A stretch of 64,000 bases of DNA, taken from contig NZ_CALAOH010000250.1 of the NCBI RefSeq assembly GCF_937926365.1, forward strand, positions 15,567 to 79,566, read 5' to 3'. Source of the stretch: an uncultured Azohydromonas sp. Its GTDB lineage: Bacteria; Pseudomonadota; Gammaproteobacteria; Burkholderiales; Burkholderiaceae_C. The notes beneath the pieces were generated by a model. That model did not search any database, was not told where the DNA came from, and worked only from the letters and a program-made list of their open reading frames with translations. This document shows, one piece after another, positions 15,993 through 26,535 of the stretch; positions within the stretch are counted from its first letter, which is position 1; the number at the start of each line of letters is the position of its first letter. The position numbers and the translations under genes were made by a program.

Positions 15993-16256
15993 ATGAGGAA
16001 GTTCCGCTACACCGACGTCCAGGCCGCCGTGAGGCTGTGCCTGAAGGCCGGTATGCCGGCGGCGCAAGGATGGCGGCACAACGACCTCACGGACGCGACG
16101 CTGGAGGCCCAGGCCATGAGCCATGCAGACCTTGACGCCACCGGGACGCAACGGCTGCGCGTGCTGGAACAGGAGAACGCGCGGCTCAGGCGCCTGGTGG
16201 CCGACCTGATACTCGATCGCCGGCTTCTGCAGGAAGTGGTCCGCAACAAGCCCTGA
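15993..16256 (+). CDS. IS3-type transposase OrfA-like small protein, relic or domesticated
   Basis: The 87-residue protein has the outline of IS3-family OrfA. It has an N-terminal helical part (KFRYTDVQAAV, then a Gly-rich turn) and a C-terminal leucine-zipper-like segment (LRVLEQENARLRRLVADL), ending ILDRRLLQEVVRNK. The helix-turn-helix is degraded: the usual R(K/R)-His and WR..(Y/F)GG parts are not recognisable. No OrfB or terminal inverted repeats are visible beside it. A very good AAGGAG precedes the ATG at the right distance, so it is probably translated. It sits alone between the amidohydrolase-fold gene and a convergent LysR gene. It could be a remnant of an insertion or a domesticated DNA-binding protein. 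Confidence 0.6.
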   Translation: MRKFRYTDVQAAVRLCLKAGMPAAQGWRHNDLTDATLEAQAMSHADLDATGTQRLRVLEQENARLRRLVADLILDRRLLQEVVRNKP

Positions 16257-16332
16257 TGCAAAGCTGCCGCTTGGGATTGCCGATGCGCATGCCACGGTGG
16301 CTGCGCCGCAAGGCAGCGCGCCCGCACCGCCC

Positions 16333-17259
16333 TCAAGCCCCCCGTGCGCTGCGGGGCTGCGCGTGACTTTCCAGGCAGTGCCGCATGAAATCCTGCGCGG
16401 CCGAACCCAGCCGCTTGGCGCGGTGCACCACGATCGACAAGGCGCGGCGCATGGGCGGCAATGCCGCGGACAGGTCCACCAGCGTGCCCTGCGCCAGCGC
16501 CTCGGCCACCGCATGGCGTGAGAGGCAGCCCACGCCCAGCCCGGAGGCCACCGCGCGCTTGACCGCCTCGTTGCTGCCCAGTTCGAGGCCGATGTCCACG
16601 CGATCGAGTTGCGCCGTCAGCCACCGGTCGGAGGCCTCGCGCGTGCCCGACCCCTGCTCCCGCAGCACCCAGCGCGCGTCGGCAAGGCGCCGTGTGCCCG
16701 CGCCGCGCGTTGCCAGTGGATGGCCCGGCGCCGCGAAGATCACCAGCTCGTCGCTGAGCCAGCGCCGCACCCGGAGCTCCGGATGGGACCCCGTGCCCTC
16801 GATGAAGCCCACGTCCACATCGAAGGCGGCCACCGCGTCAAGCACCTCCCGCGTGTTGGCGATGTCCAGCCGCACCTGGCTGAGCGGGTGCATCTGCTTC
16901 CACTGCGAGATCAGCGGCGGCAGCAGGTACTCGCCGATGGTGAAGCTCGCGGCCACGCGCAGCGGCGCCGCATGCTCCGAATCGAACAGCGCCTGCAGCT
17001 CGGCCGCCTGCTCCAGCAGCGACGCCGCGCGCGGCAACAGCGCGCGGCCGTTCTCGTTGAGTACCAGACGGCGCCCCACGCGGTCGAAGAGCTGCGCGCC
17101 CAGCGTGGCCTCCAGCTCGGCCAGCGCCGTGCTGGCCGCGGATTGGGAGCGCGCCACGCGCTCCGCTGCGGCACGGGTCGAACCCGCCCTGGCGGTCGCG
17201 GCGAACACCTCCAGCTGGCGCAGGGTCAACTTCAGTCTCTGATCGGTTTTTTCGTTCAT
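16333..17259 (-). CDS. LysR-family transcriptional regulator (CysL/CbbR-like)
   Basis: The 308-residue LysR protein has an N-terminal winged HTH (about 5-65, LTLRQLEVFAATARAGS then AAASTALAELE) and a type II periplasmic-binding-like effector domain (about 90-300, starting LRVAASFTIGEYLLPP). This overall form is seen in the CysL/CbbR group. It diverges from the molybdenum oxidoreductase genes with only 57 bases between starts, so it probably controls them, and a sulfur-related effector is plausible. The ATG at 17259 was chosen over 17283 for fit to family N-termini; neither has a clear ribosome-binding site. An 11-base palindrome in the gap may be its operator. Confidence 0.85.
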   Translation of the reverse strand: MNEKTDQRLKLTLRQLEVFAATARAGSTRAAAERVARSQSAASTALAELEATLGAQLFDRVGRRLVLNENGRALLPRAASLLEQAAELQALFDSEHAAPLRVAASFTIGEYLLPPLISQWKQMHPLSQVRLDIANTREVLDAVAAFDVDVGFIEGTGSHPELRVRRWLSDELVIFAAPGHPLATRGAGTRRLADARWVLREQGSGTREASDRWLTAQLDRVDIGLELGSNEAVKRAVASGLGVGCLSRHAVAEALAQGTLVDLSAALPPMRRALSIVVHRAKRLGSAAQDFMRHCLESHAQPRSARGA

Positions 17260-17272
17260 GACAAGAGAAATT

Positions 17273-17283
17273 ATGAGCTTCAT
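17273..17283. promoter_or_regulatory. Candidate LysR operator palindrome
   Basis: ATGAGCTTCAT is an inverted repeat (ATGA-GCT-TCAT) in the 57-base gap between the divergent LysR and molybdopterin oxidoreductase genes. Its position suits a LysR-type site, but it is short and overlaps the alternative LysR start codon. Confidence 0.3.
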
Positions 17284-17316
17284 CGGTCAGGATGCGAAGC
17301 CTAGGATGGCCTCACC

Positions 17317-20217
17317 ATGCTGAAATTCCTCTCCAATCAGCCGCTGCACGATCCGATCGCGTCCGCCACGGCGCACACGGAAGTGAAGACCACCACCTGC
17401 TACATGTGCGCGTGCCGCTGCGGCATCCGGGTGCATCTGCGCGAGGGGCAGGTGCGCTACATCGACGGCAACCCGGCGCACCCGCTCAACAAGGGGGTGA
17501 TCTGCGCCAAGGGCAGCTCGGGGATCATGAAGCAGGTGTCACCGGCGCGGCTGACCCAGCCGCTGCGGCGCAAGCCCGGCGCCGAGCGCGGCGCGGGCGA
17601 GTTCGAGCCGATTTCCTGGGACGAGGCCTATTCGTTGCTTTCACAACGTCTGGCGCATATCCGGGCCACCGACCCCAAGCGCTTCGCCCTGTTCACCGGG
17701 CGCGACCAGATGCAGGCCCTGACCGGGCTGTTCGCACGCCAGTTCGGCACGCCCAACTACGCCGCGCACGGCGGCTTCTGCTCGGTGAACATGGCCGCCG
17801 GCATGATCTACACGATCGGCGGCAGCTTCTGGGAGTTCGGCGGGCCCGACCTGGACCACGCGCGCCTCTTCGTGATGATCGGCACCGCGGAGGACCACCA
17901 CAGCAATCCGATGAAGATTGCGCTGGGCAAGTTCAAGCGCGCGGGCGGCCGCTTCATCTCGATCAACCCGGTACGCACCGGCTACTCGGCCATCGCCGAC
18001 GAGTGGATCCCGATTCGGCCCGGTACCGACGGCGCGCTCTTCATGGCGCTGCTGCACGAGCTGATCCAGGACGACCTCATCGACCGCGCGTTCCTGCAGC
18101 GCCATACCAATGCGCCTCAGCTGGTGGTGCTGGACGAGGGCGAGCGCGAGGGCCTGTTCGCCTTCGACCCTGACGCGGGAGCGCCCGCCGATGGGCGCAA
18201 CCCGCACAACAAGCTGGCCTGGGACAAGGCCGCCGGGTGCGTCGTGGCCGCGTATCCGCAGGGGGTGGAAGAGGGCCGGGACCTGGCGCTCGAGGGCCAC
18301 TACGTGCTGGCGGACGGCACGCGGGTGGCGCCCTCGTTCCAGCTGCTGCGCGAGCGCGTGGCCAGCACGACGCCCGAATGGGCCGAGGCCATCACGGGCA
18401 TCCCGGCCGGGCGCATTCGCAAGCTGGCACGGGAGCTGGGCGAGACGGCGCTGCGGCAGGCGTTCGAACTGCCCATCGCCTGGACCGACGCCTGGGGCAA
18501 GCGCCATCCCACCACGACGGCGCGCCCGGTGGCTTTCCATGCCATGCGCGGCCTGGCGGCGCATTCCAACGGCTTCCAGACCGTGCGCGCGCTGGCCGTG
18601 CTCATGAGCGTGCTGGGCACCATCGACCGGCCGGGCGGCTTCCGGCACAAGGCGCCGTACCCGCGCCACATCGTGCCGAACTACCGTGCCTTCAACGACC
18701 CGGAGCTGATCCAGCCCAACACGCCGCTCAACGCCGCGCCGCTGGGCTTCCCGGCGAGCCCCGAGGAGCTGGCGATCAATCCGGACGGCTCCCCGATCCG
18801 CATCGACCACGCCTTCTCCTGGGAGCACCCGCTGTCCGCGCACGGGCTGATGCACAACGTCATCACCAATGCCACGCGGGGCGACCCGTACCCGATCGAC
18901 ACGCTGCTCATCTTCATGGCCAACATGGCGTGGAACTCGACCATGAACACGATGGCCGTGCGGGAGATGCTCAACGCCAAGGGCGAGGACGGGAAGTACA
19001 AGATTCCCTTCCTGGTGGTGTGCGATGCGTTCCAGAGCGAGATGGTGGCCTTCGCCGACCTGGTGCTGCCGGATACCACGTACCTGGAGCGGCACGACGT
19101 GATGAGCATGCTCGACCGGCCCATCTCGGAGTACGACGGCCCGGTGGACTCGGTGCGCGTGCCGGTGGTGCCGCCCACGGGCGAGTGCCGGCCGTTCCAG
19201 GAGGTGCTCATCGAGCTGGGCTCGCGGTTGAAGCTGCCAGCCTTCACGCACCCGGACGGCACGCGCAAGTACAAGGACTATCCGGACTTCATCGTCAACT
19301 ACGAGGTCCAGTCCGGCATCGGCTTCCTCATGGGCTGGAGGGGGAAGGACGGCACGGAGCACCTGCGCGGCGCGCCCAATCCGCGGCAGTGGGAGATGTA
19401 CGAGAAGAACAACTGCGTCTTCCAGTACCACATGCCCCCCGAGCAGCAGTACATGCGCAACTGGAATCGGGCGTATCTCGACTTCGCCAAGGACAAGGGC
19501 TGGCGCCAGCGCAACGACCCGGTGCAGCTGGCGCTGTACTCCGACACGTTGCAGGCGTTCCGCCTGGCGGCGCAGGGCAAGCGGCGCGGGCGGCAGCCGC
19601 CCGAGGCGCTGCGCGAGCGCGTGGCCACCTATTTCGACCCCCTGCCCTTCTGGTACGAGCCGCTGGAGCAGGCCTGCACCGACACGGACGCCTTCCCGCT
19701 GGCGGCCGTGACGCAGCGGCCGATGGCGATGTACCACTCCTGGGACTCGCAGAACGCCTGGCTGCGCCAGATCCACAGCCACAACTACCTGCACGTCAAC
19801 CCGGTCACCGCGATGGCCGCGGGGGTCAGCGATGGGGGCTGGTGCTGGGTGGAGAGCCGATGGGGCCGGGTGCGCTGCATGGCGCGCTACAGCGACGCGG
19901 TGGAGCCGGGCACGGTGTGGACCTGGAACGCCATCGGCAAGGCCGACGGCGCCTGGCAGCTCGCGCCCGGGGCCGACGAGTCGCGCAAGGGTTTTCTGCT
20001 CAACCACCTCATCAGCGAGGAGCTTCCGATGGGGCAGAAGACCATCAGCAATTCGGACCCCGTGACGGGCCAGGCCGGCTGGTACGACGTGCGCGTGCGG
20101 ATCCGTCCGGCCGCGCCCGACGAGCCGCAGGAAAGCCATCCCCGGGCCGCCGCCGTTGCGAGCGTGCCCGGCGTACTGGGCCAGGCCGTGACCGCCTTCT
20201 TCAGGAGCCGCAAGTGA
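17317..20217 (+). CDS. soeA: Molybdopterin oxidoreductase catalytic subunit, SoeA-like sulfite dehydrogenase
   Basis: The 966-residue protein belongs to the complex iron-sulfur molybdoenzyme family. A [4Fe-4S] site is formed by Cys28, Cys31, Cys35 and Cys63. The likely molybdenum ligand is Cys155 (HGGFCSVN). The C-terminal molybdopterin-dinucleotide domain is present. There is no twin-arginine signal, so the enzyme should be cytoplasmic, as for SoeA of Allochromatium, which oxidises sulfite to sulfate. Length and the gene order catalytic subunit, four-cluster ferredoxin, membrane anchor fit SoeABC. Thiosulfate, polysulfide or other reductases share this architecture. A neighbouring TSUP exporter and sulfonate-type genes support the sulfite assignment, which remains an inference. 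Confidence 0.78.
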   Translation: MLKFLSNQPLHDPIASATAHTEVKTTTCYMCACRCGIRVHLREGQVRYIDGNPAHPLNKGVICAKGSSGIMKQVSPARLTQPLRRKPGAERGAGEFEPISWDEAYSLLSQRLAHIRATDPKRFALFTGRDQMQALTGLFARQFGTPNYAAHGGFCSVNMAAGMIYTIGGSFWEFGGPDLDHARLFVMIGTAEDHHSNPMKIALGKFKRAGGRFISINPVRTGYSAIADEWIPIRPGTDGALFMALLHELIQDDLIDRAFLQRHTNAPQLVVLDEGEREGLFAFDPDAGAPADGRNPHNKLAWDKAAGCVVAAYPQGVEEGRDLALEGHYVLADGTRVAPSFQLLRERVASTTPEWAEAITGIPAGRIRKLARELGETALRQAFELPIAWTDAWGKRHPTTTARPVAFHAMRGLAAHSNGFQTVRALAVLMSVLGTIDRPGGFRHKAPYPRHIVPNYRAFNDPELIQPNTPLNAAPLGFPASPEELAINPDGSPIRIDHAFSWEHPLSAHGLMHNVITNATRGDPYPIDTLLIFMANMAWNSTMNTMAVREMLNAKGEDGKYKIPFLVVCDAFQSEMVAFADLVLPDTTYLERHDVMSMLDRPISEYDGPVDSVRVPVVPPTGECRPFQEVLIELGSRLKLPAFTHPDGTRKYKDYPDFIVNYEVQSGIGFLMGWRGKDGTEHLRGAPNPRQWEMYEKNNCVFQYHMPPEQQYMRNWNRAYLDFAKDKGWRQRNDPVQLALYSDTLQAFRLAAQGKRRGRQPPEALRERVATYFDPLPFWYEPLEQACTDTDAFPLAAVTQRPMAMYHSWDSQNAWLRQIHSHNYLHVNPVTAMAAGVSDGGWCWVESRWGRVRCMARYSDAVEPGTVWTWNAIGKADGAWQLAPGADESRKGFLLNHLISEELPMGQKTISNSDPVTGQAGWYDVRVRIRPAAPDEPQESHPRAAAVASVPGVLGQAVTAFFRSRK

Positions 20218-20993
20218 TGACGCCCATCGAGTCCCGCGAAACGCTGGCGCGACAGCTCGCGCTGGTCATCGATCTCAACGTGTGCGTGGGCTGCCATGCC
20301 TGCGTCACCTCGTGCAAGGAATGGAACAGCGCCGGCGCCGCCGCCCTGCCGCCGGACCCCGGTGCGTTCGACGCGTCGCCCACGGGCACCTTCTTCAACC
20401 GGGTCCAGACCTACGAGGCGGGCCGCTTCCCCGGCACGCAGACCATCCACTTTCCCAAGAGCTGCCTGCATTGCCAGGAACCGCCGTGCGTGCCGGTGTG
20501 CCCCACGGGAGCGAGCTACAAGCGCGCCGAGGACGGCATCGTGCTGGTGGACTACGACAAGTGCATCGGCTGCAAGTACTGCAGCTGGGCCTGCCCCTAC
20601 GGTGCGCGCGAGTACGACGAGTCGCGCGGGGTGATGACCAAGTGCACGCTGTGCGTGGACCGCATCCACGACGAGCTGCTGCCGCTGGAGGACCGCCGGC
20701 CCGCGTGCGTCAAGGCCTGCCCCACCGGGGCGCGGCTGTTCGGCGACGTCAACGACCCGGCCTCCGAGGTGTCCCAGGCCATCCGCGAGCATGGCGGCTA
20801 CGAACTGATGCCGGAGTGGGAGACGCGGCCCGCCAACCGCTACCTGCCACGGCGCATCACCGAGGCTGCGGAACCGACGCACCAGGACACGCGTGCCGCG
20901 CCGGCGAGCGCCCCCGCGGCGCGGCCGCAGGAGACACGGCCCGCGGAGCCCGCACTGGGGTGGTTCGCGCGCCTGCTGCGCATGGGAGCCTGA
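20217..20993 (+). CDS. soeB: Four-cluster ferredoxin subunit, SoeB-like
   Basis: The 258-residue protein has four Cys-rich groups: CVGCHACVTSC, CLHCQEPPCVPVCP, CIGCKYCSWACP and CTLC followed by CVKACP. These can hold four [4Fe-4S] clusters, as in DmsB/PsrB/SoeB subunits. It should carry electrons between the molybdenum subunit and the membrane anchor. The C-terminal 40 residues are Ala/Pro-rich and end in GWFARLLRMGA, which may contact the membrane. Its ATG overlaps the stop of the catalytic subunit (TGATG), so the two are translationally coupled. Confidence 0.85.
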   Translation: MTPIESRETLARQLALVIDLNVCVGCHACVTSCKEWNSAGAAALPPDPGAFDASPTGTFFNRVQTYEAGRFPGTQTIHFPKSCLHCQEPPCVPVCPTGASYKRAEDGIVLVDYDKCIGCKYCSWACPYGAREYDESRGVMTKCTLCVDRIHDELLPLEDRRPACVKACPTGARLFGDVNDPASEVSQAIREHGGYELMPEWETRPANRYLPRRITEAAEPTHQDTRAAPASAPAARPQETRPAEPALGWFARLLRMGA

Positions 20994-20994
20994 C

Positions 20995-21921
20995 ATGCAC
21001 CCAGCCTTCTCCATCGTCTTCTTCACCACGCTGGCTGGCAGCGCGCAGGGCTTGGTCGTGGCGCTGGTCGTGGCGACGCTGGCGGACAGGGCTCCTTCCG
21101 CCGGCTTCACGGTCCAGGCCCTCGGCGTGGCACAGGCGCTGCTGCTGGCCGCGCTGGCCGCCTCGTTCCTGCACCTGGGCCGACCGGCGCGCGCCTGGCG
21201 CGCGGTGCGCATGTGGCGCACGTCCTGGATGTCGCGGGAGGTGATCGTGCTGCCGGCGTTCATGGCCGTGGTGGGGGCCTGGTGGCTGACGCTGGCGCTT
21301 GGAAAAGAACCGGGGCTCCTGCTGCCGCTGCTGGCGCTGCTGCTATGCGCGCTGTTGTGGCTGTGCACGGCCATGATCTACGCCTGCCTGCGCTTCCTCC
21401 AGGAGTGGGCGCACCCGCTGACCGTGGTGAACTACACGCTCATCGGCCTGAGTTCGGGCTGGGTGCTGGCCGGGGCCCTGGCGGTGCTGGGCGGCGAGGA
21501 CGGCTTCGTGCGGCTGCTGGGCCCGTGGGCGCTCGCACTGACGCTGGCGGCCTTGAGCACGCGTGCGCTGGCGCTGCTGCGCAATGCCCGGCTCGTCCCT
21601 CGCTCCACGCAGCAGACGGCCACGGGCATACGCGCCGAGCGGCTGGTGCAGAAGTCCATGGGCTTCTCGGGCGGGTCCTTCAACACGCGCGAGTTCTTTG
21701 CCCATGCATCGATACCCGCGCTGCGGCGCATCCAGCTCTTCATGCTGCTGTGGGGCTTCGTGCTGCCGGCCGCACTGCTGATGTGGGCCCTGGGCGGCGG
21801 CCCGCCGCTGGCATGGCTGGTGGCGCTGCCGCTGCAGTTCCTGGGGCTGCTGGCCGAGCGCTGGCTGTTCTTCGCGCAGGCGCGCCATCCGCAGAACCTG
21901 TACTACCAGGTGGTTTCTTGA
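20995..21921 (+). CDS. soeC: DmsC-type membrane anchor subunit, SoeC-like
   Basis: The 308-residue integral membrane protein has about eight hydrophobic helices and is rich in Leu, Ala and Trp. It follows the ferredoxin subunit with one base between. DmsC/SoeC anchors exchange electrons with quinone. Features that fit are the HLGRPARAWRA loop after the second helix and a C-terminal RHPQNLYYQ tail. If the complex oxidises sulfite, this subunit would deliver the two electrons to the quinone pool. Similar anchors serve reductases, so direction is not decided by sequence alone. Confidence 0.82.
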   Translation: MHPAFSIVFFTTLAGSAQGLVVALVVATLADRAPSAGFTVQALGVAQALLLAALAASFLHLGRPARAWRAVRMWRTSWMSREVIVLPAFMAVVGAWWLTLALGKEPGLLLPLLALLLCALLWLCTAMIYACLRFLQEWAHPLTVVNYTLIGLSSGWVLAGALAVLGGEDGFVRLLGPWALALTLAALSTRALALLRNARLVPRSTQQTATGIRAERLVQKSMGFSGGSFNTREFFAHASIPALRRIQLFMLLWGFVLPAALLMWALGGGPPLAWLVALPLQFLGLLAERWLFFAQARHPQNLYYQVVS

Positions 21922-21946
21922 GCTTGCCTGGCCGAGCCGAGGGCGA

Positions 21947-22675
21947 ATGATGCTGCTCGTATCCGGGATGCTGGTGCTGCTGGCCGGGGCGGCGATCGGC
22001 GCGACGTCCATCGGCGGTGTGCTGGTGGTGCCGGCGCTCGCCGGCTTGGCGGGGCTGCCGCTGGGCGCAGCCGTGGCGGCGTCGAGCTTCGGCTTCCTGC
22101 TCACCGGGCTGCTTGGCTGGCGGCGCGCGCCGTCACCCGGCGCCGCGCTGGCCGCGACCTGGCCGCTGCACGCGGCGGCGTTGCCGGGGGCGGTCGCCGG
22201 CGCGGTGCTGGTGCACCAGGTCCCGCCCGGTCTGGTGCGGGGCTGGGTGGCGTTGCTGGCGCTGGGTTCCGGCGTCTATTCGCTGATCACGCTGCACAGC
22301 GCCCCCTCGGCCAGCCTGGCGGCGCTGGGCCGCGGCTCCCTGGCTGTCCTGGGTGCGGCCGTAGGCTGTGGCTCGGCCCTGTCGGGCACCGGTGGCCCGG
22401 TGCTGCTGATGCCGGTGCTCATGCTGCTGGGCGTGCCGACGCTCGCGGCGGTGGCCACCGCACAGGCGGTGCAATTGCCCATCGCGCTGGCCGCCAGCGC
22501 GGCACATTGGGCTTCCGGCCGGCTCGATCTGGGACTCTCGACGCTCGTCGGCATGGCGCTGCTGGCCGGTGCCTGGGCGGGCCGGCGGGCGGTGCCGCTT
22601 ATCGATGTCCTGGTGTTGCGCCGCTGCACGGCGCTGGCACTCATCGCCACAGGCCTCTGGTACGGGCTGGCATAG
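21947..22675 (+). CDS. TSUP (TauE/SafE)-family membrane exporter
   Basis: The 242-residue protein has about eight membrane helices in the two-fold repeat of the TSUP family, with Gly-rich starts to each half (GAAIGATSIGG and GAAVGCGSALSGTGGP). Family members export sulfite, sulfoacetate or other organosulfur anions; others act on unrelated substrates. It begins at the tandem ATG 21947/21950, shortly after the membrane-anchor gene, so it is probably the last gene of this operon. Sulfite export as a relief valve beside a sulfite dehydrogenase is the simplest reading. Confidence 0.82.
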   Translation: MMLLVSGMLVLLAGAAIGATSIGGVLVVPALAGLAGLPLGAAVAASSFGFLLTGLLGWRRAPSPGAALAATWPLHAAALPGAVAGAVLVHQVPPGLVRGWVALLALGSGVYSLITLHSAPSASLAALGRGSLAVLGAAVGCGSALSGTGGPVLLMPVLMLLGVPTLAAVATAQAVQLPIALAASAAHWASGRLDLGLSTLVGMALLAGAWAGRRAVPLIDVLVLRRCTALALIATGLWYGLA

Positions 22676-22781
22676 AGGCACGAAGGTATGACCTGTCTTC
22701 AACAGGCCATGAAGGTGGGATCTACAGCTCCCGGTGCAGGCCAAGTTGAGCGCGTCCAGTGACCAGACTGGCAATTTCCGA

Positions 22782-24977
<2,196 letters not shown>

Positions 24978-25043
24978 CACGAATGCCGCAAGGGTGCATG
25001 ACAAGGGTCCTGGCGGATCATCACGGCGCCTATTGGCCACGGT

Positions 25044-25110
25044 TTGACGTCCACCCCGTCCTCTCGCTGACGCTCGCCGCTCAAAGAGCGGAAAGGGCGG
25101 GGATTCCTAC
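25044..25110 (-). repeat. IS200/IS605-type right-end-like hairpin relic
   Basis: On the minus strand this stretch starts GGAATCCCCGCCCTTT and finishes GGACGGGGTGGACGTCAA. That is the layout of right ends of IS200/IS605 (IS1341-like) elements, a CCCCGYCC/GGRCGGGG stem then a GTCAA end. An inner hairpin CCGCTC-AAA-GAGCGG lies at 25077-25091. No intact tnpA or tnpB is next to it. I recognise the motif from memory, so this needs comparison with an IS collection. Confidence 0.45.
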
Positions 25111-25275
25111 GGCGCTCCAGCGCGGCGTCGAACCGTGCTGGAGTTGCTTCGGCGGGTTCGCAGTTGCTGACGGCCTGTGCCGTTCACTTGGCAGGCTCGT
25201 CCGGGCGACCTTGCAGCCCGGCGCAAGCGCGCGCCGCATCCAGCCCTTCGTCCCTGAGCCTTTGCGGTACTGTGT

Positions 25276-26529
25276 TCAGACGACGCTGCGCTGACGCAGC
25301 GAGGCCACATCGGCATCGCTCATGGCCAGCCAGTCTTCCAGCACCTGCGACGTGTGCTGGCCCAACGTGGGCGGCGCGTTCCTATAGGCCACGGGCGACT
25401 CGGACAGGCGGATCGGGTTGGCCACCAGCGGCGCCGTGCCGCCCAGGGAATGCTCCATGTCCACCCGCATGCCGCGCGCCCGCACCTGGGGATGGTCGAA
25501 TACCTTGTCCAGCGTGTTGATCGGCCCGCACGGCACGCCTGCCTCCTCCATGGCCGTCACCCATTCGTCGGTCGTGCGAGTGACCGTGGCGGACCGGATC
25601 ATTCCGACCAGGAGATCCCGGTTCGCAACCCGCTGCGGATTGGTGGCGAAGCGCTCGTCGCTCGCCCATTCGGCATGGCCCAGCGTGGCGCAGAAACGCG
25701 CGAACTGCCCGTCGTTGCCGACCGTCACGATCATGTGTCCATCGGCCGTCGGGAAGTCCTGGTACGGGACGATGCTCGGATGGGCGTTGCCCATGCGCTG
25801 GGGCGGCCTGCCGCTCACCAGGTAGCTGGCCGCCTGGTTGGCCAGCGATGCGATCTGCACGTCGAGCAGCGCGAGGTCGATGTGCTGGCCCTGGCCGCTG
25901 CGCTCACGCCGGGCGAGCGCGGCAAGGATGGCGACGGTGGCATACAGGCCCGTCAGCACGTCGGTCAAGGCCACGCCCACCTTGAGCGGCCCTCCTCCCT
26001 CGGTGCCGTCCGGCCGGCCGGTGATGCTCATCAAGCCGCCCATGCCCTGCATCAGGAAGTCATAGCCCGGACGCGAGGAATACGGGCCGGTCTGCCCGAA
26101 ACCCGTGATCGAGCAGTAGATCAGCCGCGGATTCGCGGCCTTCAGCGTCTCGTAGTCGAGTCCGTACTGCGCCAGGCCGCCCACCTTGAAGTTCTCGATC
26201 AGCACGTCGGCCTGCGCGGCCAGGCGGGCCACGAGGCGCTGCCCTTCGGGTTGGCCCAGGTCGACGGTGACCGAGCGCTTGTTGCGGTTGGCGCTGAGGA
26301 AGTAGGCCGACTCGCTGGTGGTGGCTCCGCTCTCATCGGGCAGCCACGGCGGGCCCCAGGCCCGGGTGTCGTCGCCGGCGCCGGGCCGCTCGACCTTGAC
26401 CACGTCGGCGCCAAGATCAGCCAGCAGCTGGCCCGACCAGGGGCCGGCCAGCACGCGCGAAAGGTCCAGCACGCGCAGGCCGGCCAAGGCGCCGGGCTGC
26501 ATGGCCGGTGCGGGAATCGAAGCGTCCAT
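25276..26529 (-). CDS. CaiB/BaiF-family CoA-transferase linked to gcdH
   Basis: The 417-residue class III CoA-transferase has the family start LAGLRVLDLSRVLAGPWSGQ, the VEN(F/Y)-type segment (IENFKVGGL) and the catalytic Asp region (LALLDVQIA). It lies 6 bases downstream of a glutaryl-CoA dehydrogenase gene and is co-transcribed with it. In betaproteobacteria this pairing suggests activation of glutarate by CoA transfer, probably from succinyl-CoA, as in human SUGCT, feeding lysine and aromatic breakdown. The exact acceptor is inferred from context only. Confidence 0.88.
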   Translation of the reverse strand: MDASIPAPAMQPGALAGLRVLDLSRVLAGPWSGQLLADLGADVVKVERPGAGDDTRAWGPPWLPDESGATTSESAYFLSANRNKRSVTVDLGQPEGQRLVARLAAQADVLIENFKVGGLAQYGLDYETLKAANPRLIYCSITGFGQTGPYSSRPGYDFLMQGMGGLMSITGRPDGTEGGGPLKVGVALTDVLTGLYATVAILAALARRERSGQGQHIDLALLDVQIASLANQAASYLVSGRPPQRMGNAHPSIVPYQDFPTADGHMIVTVGNDGQFARFCATLGHAEWASDERFATNPQRVANRDLLVGMIRSATVTRTTDEWVTAMEEAGVPCGPINTLDKVFDHPQVRARGMRVDMEHSLGGTAPLVANPIRLSESPVAYRNAPPTLGQHTSQVLEDWLAMSDADVASLRQRSVV

Positions 26530-26535
26530 GGTGGC

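Noticed and set aside
17641..20139. An 832-residue minus-strand open frame opposite the molybdoenzyme
   Set aside because: It is an antisense frame of the catalytic subunit with no recognisable domain.
22690..22710. CCTGT/ACAGG hairpin between the TSUP and hybrid-kinase genes
   Set aside because: The stem is only 5 bases and there is no T tract on either strand.
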